Part shown: in pieces, positions 60,240 to 64,000 of the stretch
How the letters are laid out: every line of letters begins with the position of its first letter
Position numbering within the stretch: the stretch's first letter is position 1
Assembly: GCA_028023455.1 (NCBI GenBank)
Contig: JAQFVV010006215.1
Span: 4,693,230 to 4,757,229 of the forward strand
DNA length: 64,000 nucleotides
Direction of reading: 5' to 3'
From: Epiperipatus broadwayi
Lineage: Eukaryota; Onychophora; Udeonychophora; Euonychophora; Peripatidae
Program-made: the position numbers and the translations under genes
The notes under the pieces: generated by a model
Seen by the model: the letters and a program-made list of their open reading frames with translations, nothing else
Database searches by the model: none
Told to the model about the DNA's origin: nothing

Positions 60240-60610
60240 TTTCTACTGCATCTTTTGACAGAGTAGTCTAGTTGATTAGAGCTTCACCTTAATTTTAATA
60301 TTCATGAATTTGAAGATAAACAAAGGCAAAACTCCCCATACAGTAGTGCCACCCTGTGCCAAACAGAGTAATCAATGGATGCCAGAAGGCTTGTGATTAC
60401 TCTGTTTGGCACAGGGTAGCGCTACTGTATGGGAGTTTTGCCTTTGTTTACAACAAATTATGTGCTAGTATAGAGATGGTGATCATGTGATGTTTGAATT
60501 TGAAGATAACAAGTTCAATTTCTATTTAGTGTGATTGGCTGGATGATACCTGAAGAAGGGAGGAATCATAATATCACTGAAAATATTGTATTCTGTACTA
60601 TTTTATATTT
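60240..60610 (+). mobile_element. tRNA-derived SINE split by a hairpin insertion
   Basis: The head is GAGTAGTCTAGTTGATTAG (A-box-like, 60261-60279). The B-box-like AAGTTCAATTTC at 60511-60522 belongs to the same head but is separated from it by the insertion 60320-60494. The body follows (GATACCTGAAGAAGGGAGG ... GAAAATATTG). Removing the insertion gives an ordinary A-to-B spacing. Confidence 0.6.
60320..60494. mobile_element. Hairpin element inserted in a SINE, 15-bp TSD
   Basis: TGAATTTGAAGATAA flanks the insert at 60305-60319 and 60495-60509. Inside, arms 60321-60374 and 60394-60446 form a near-perfect 53-bp stem (CAAAGGCAAAACTCCCC / ACTCTGTTTGGCACAGGG) with a 19-base loop, followed by a single-stranded end ATAGAGATGGTGATCATGTGATG. 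Related non-hairpin copies lie at 20390-20640 and 58325-58415. Confidence 0.85.
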
Positions 60611-63600
60611 TATGACTAACAGATGAATGTATTTTTAAAATTATAAATAAAATTTAAATTTTTCTAAAAATATTTAACAATTTCAACTAGATGATGAAAA
60701 TAATCAAACATATAATCACAAATAAACTGTCATGATTATAAACTTTCAGATAATTCTTTTCATTATATTACTAAAATGTTGGAAAATATGAGATCACATA
60801 AAGATTATTAAAGAAAGTTTGCCTATGAAAAAAAAGCCAAACATTAAACCTGATTAGTGATAAGAAATAATAAAAATATTTTTAAAACGTTCAATTAGAA
60901 GAATAGAAAGTAGTAAAAATTTAAGTAGAAAATCCTTTAAAGGTCAATTATTTAAAATGAGTGTTCAAATGTTTGTTAGAAAAAATAAAATAACATGACA
61001 ATAAAAGGTAGAAAGTTAGAACAATGAGAATAATAATCATAATTATTATTTAATAGTAATAAAGTTGGGTTAATAATTTATTAAAAAGGCAAATTTAACA
61101 CTGGATTTGTATTTTTATATTGGACTATTTTCATCATCTAATATGAGTATTGAATGTCTTCAGAAAAATTTAACTTTATTTAAATATTCCAAATACATTC
61201 AACTGTTAGTAATAGCACGTCAAGCAGGTTAGTATATGCATGTTGTAACAGTCAGATTCATATCATTCATTAACATAGTGCAGAATTCGACCACCACACA
61301 GAACTGCAGCACCATCTAGGTAGTGAAGCCACCCATAGTACTGAGTTCGAACATAGTTTATCGGTTCCACAATACAATCTACGAAACAACGCATCTGATG
61401 CTACATTAGTAAATATTTCTTTAGGCATGGTGATCATGGAGATGCAAGAGATTCAAGACTTTATTTTGAGTTAGCCAATAATAACATTAATATGAAACAT
61501 TTATATTTTACAGAATCGAGGAAATATTATATTGAATGGGTATCGAATAAATAAAGATGTGACAGCAGACGTATAGTTTGAAATTATTTATTTATAATAT
61601 TTTATACTAAATCATCTAATTAATAACATTTTGTTATATTTAAAATCTCAGTAGCGGGATTTCCGATACTGTTATATTTTACAAAGATATACATTTATTT
61701 ATTTAAAATATTTTATACGAAATCATTTAATCAATAATATTTTGTTATATTTAAATCAGTAGCGGTATTTCTGATACTGTTATATTTTACAGCGAGATAC
61801 ATTTATTTGGCTGACATAATCTAGTTACCTAAATTCTCAAGCAAGTATTTCAAGAACATGCCTTTGGGAGTTATATCTTTGCAATGCAAGAGTCTAGAGT
61901 AGGATTAATAATCGTAACAGCGGACATATATTTATTTAATTAAGAAGATATTTATTAATTACTATGGGCAGACATTTATTTGAGAGTGAGTTATGTCACT
62001 AATGCAGAGACGGAGTTATATATATGGAGTAATAAAGTTAATCATCAAAGACATGTGATACATCTAGAAAGGTGATATGAGGGGGTGGTATATTGAGACT
62101 GCAAAGCTGTGGATGAGTTTAGAACAACAGGCTGGCATTTGCCGTAGGCCCAAAGAGGTAAGGTGTCACATAATCATAATCAGGGGAAAGTGGTTCATGC
62201 CACAATTACTTTCTGCCTGTGTGATGGCATCAAGCCGTATGGGAACATTTATTTGTCTGCTTGTATAGGATGACTGGGATTAATTTAAATCCGATAGAAT
62301 CCGGAATATCCAAGGCTTATAATAGGTCATCGCATCTCTAAAATGTAACACATGTATAATTTAAAGACTATTCTGTTAAGATTTAATATATTTTATAACT
62401 CAGCCCTACATCATCAACATTTAATAAAAGAACATTTTTGACTCTCAAAGAAATGCGATTTATGGAATTATTACTTATAATTTATTACAATATAAAAACA
62501 ATAGGTAAGCTGGGTGAGTATTAATAACTAATATGTCAGCCATTTGCTAAGTAATAGACCCCTGCATTACATTAAATGAAACACTGACTGTGTGTCGAAT
62601 TATATGAAAATATTAAGTAATTTATAGAAGTAAATATTAATGAGGATTTGCAGGACACACATCCACTGTTTCGAGCAATCATGGATTTGCATTTACAAAA
62701 TTAGGGAGATTTCCGAGCTGACCAGCCAACAGAAGTATATAAAAGAAATATTATCTTAATGTTGCTGAACAAGATGGCAACCATCTTGATTAAAATCTAT
62801 ATTTAAATTTGGCGAGGTCCGGTCGGAAATGTTATAAGCATGCTATAATTAGATAATAAAAATGAAAATTTAGAAATACGTACCCAAGAAAAGATAGAAT
62901 TAGGCAAGCTAGATTATTAAAGAAATTTATATAATAAATTAATCATTAAATTCAGAGTTTTACAATTTAGAGTTTTACAAGTTATATAGAGAGTGAGCTA
63001 TAGCATGATTATTAACTAGAATACTCTAGGCCTTGTGATACAGGTACCTGGGCATATGAAGTTTTCAGATTCAGTAGTCAGTAGCAAATTGTTCATGATT
63101 TCAGAAGTAGCAGTTCTTTCCAGCATTTAGGTTATTCATTTATTTTAACAGCAGCATCAGCTTTCTAATTGTTTGGGCAGCAGATCTTCTTGGTTTGACT
63201 TTGTGGAGGGCACATGTGGAGTTCACAGCATATGATCAACCATCTCTGGGGGGAGAATAGTCTGGGCACTTTCTACTCGAACATACTGTGGTAGGTAAAT
63301 TAATTTAAGATTTTGGAGACTCTCAACTGATCGAGAGCACAGCTAAAGTCTTACTGAAAAGTTCTTAGAAAATTCAAAATGTCCTCCTTTCTTTGATCTT
63401 ATCTTTTCACTTTTGTTCTATTTTATTTCTGGATCCACTCATTTGCCCCGAGGAGAATCAATGTATTCTTGTAAGTTTAATTTATATAGAAAGCTGCATT
63501 TCTATTGTTCAAGTTTATTTTTACCTTTACATTTTGTAATTAAATCTTTTAGGGAATTTTTCTTTTTAATTAATCTATTATCTTTCACCGACAATTACTT

Positions 63601-63904
63601 TTAAAATTTTAAATACAAAAGGGAATATACAATTATTTTTACTTTTACTTAAATTACAATCAATTTCTAAAATTATTCTTAAATACGAAATTTAAACACA
63701 GCAATAAATAACAAACTTTACAAATTAAAACAAATGGTTAAAATTATATAAATTATTATATAACTAAAAGAGAAATACAAACTATATCATTTATTTTTAT
63801 TTATTGCTTTAAATTTTGTTATCAAAATGTGTGTGTGTTTACGGTGAATTTTACATATATTTGTACATTTTTAATATTGTTACACACACAATTCGATACA
63901 AAAA
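60611..63904 (+). other. Stretch with possible retroelement sequence, no gene recognised
   Basis: 60611-61240 is plain AT-rich DNA. From 61247 (TGTAACAG) to about 63300 the composition is more balanced and shares GCACCATCTAGGTAGTGAA with 44840-44860. 61680-61800 contains a short direct repeat of 61570-61680 (ATTTATTTAAAATATTTTATAC). Open pieces at 62077-62268 and 63413-63604 match nothing I know. Confidence 0.4.
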
Positions 63905-64000
63905 AAGTTTAAATTGAGGTAGGTTAGGGTGGTGGGTGAGAGATGTTAGAATAAAGTGAAACTTAAGATTCGAATGTGAATCTTACTGTTTCGATGTTTC
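63905..64000 (-). repeat. Copy of the GIY-YIG 3' flank seen at 41508-41600
   Basis: The reverse complement begins GAAACATCGAAACAGTAAGAT and carries a hairpin, TTTCAC and CTCTCACCC, then TTTAAAC, in the same order as the other copy. It is cut off by the window edge, so the element may continue beyond. Confidence 0.5.

Noticed and set aside
60551-60600. Final transporter exon (PEEGRNHN text resembling TPEERG)
   Set aside because: Frame and splice acceptor do not fit the phase of the 56229 donor, and the text belongs to the SINE body.

Overview
This is a very AT-rich, repeat-dense piece of an animal nuclear genome. Evidence for this is spliced exons with GT/AG borders, introns of up to about 14.5 kb, Ty3/Gypsy, Penelope-like, LINE, hAT and SINE remnants, and many trinucleotide arrays. 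No bacterial operons, CRISPR or rRNA are visible. The species cannot be named from the sequence; the mix of RTE, Penelope-like and hammerhead-bearing repeats would fit an invertebrate such as a spiralian, cnidarian or arthropod.

One host gene was recognised. It is a plus-strand SLC23 (NCS2/NAT family, nucleobase/ascorbate transporter) gene covering most of the window. Seven exons are called: 5767-5834 (tentative), 7988-8163, 21054-21174, 27452-27605, 33422-33675, 48191-48467 and 56134-56229. Their splice phases agree at every junction and together they encode about 380 residues of the middle and C-terminal part of the transporter. The first transmembrane segments and the cytoplasmic tail were not found; they probably lie outside the window. 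The NAT signature before the conserved Thr-Lys is altered (no Asn).

Layout: 1-5.1 kb holds a broken Ty3/Gypsy pol and a hammerhead-ribozyme repeat. 5.8-8.2 kb has the first two exons. 8.2-21 kb is an intron with an inverted pair of Penelope-like GIY-YIG genes and several hairpin repeats. 21-27.6 kb has two exons, a large inverted ribozyme repeat and two LINE fragments embedded in (TTA)n arrays. 27.6-33.7 kb has an RTE end, a decayed multicopy ORF, a second ribozyme-like repeat cluster and the TM8 exon. 33.7-48.2 kb has a hAT element with a perfect 8-bp target duplication, a 330-bp tandem/inverted repeat, more Penelope and RTE pieces and another ribozyme cluster. 48.2-56.2 kb has two exons, a LINE 5' region and nested SINE/hairpin repeats. 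56.2-64 kb has a hAT MITE, a GIY-YIG remnant and a SINE split by a hairpin element.

The most interesting signal is a family of repeats carrying hammerhead self-cleaving ribozyme motifs. Five copies have a complete or nearly complete core and two are decayed. Most sit in head-to-head pairs inside the introns of the transporter gene, close to Penelope-like endonuclease genes.
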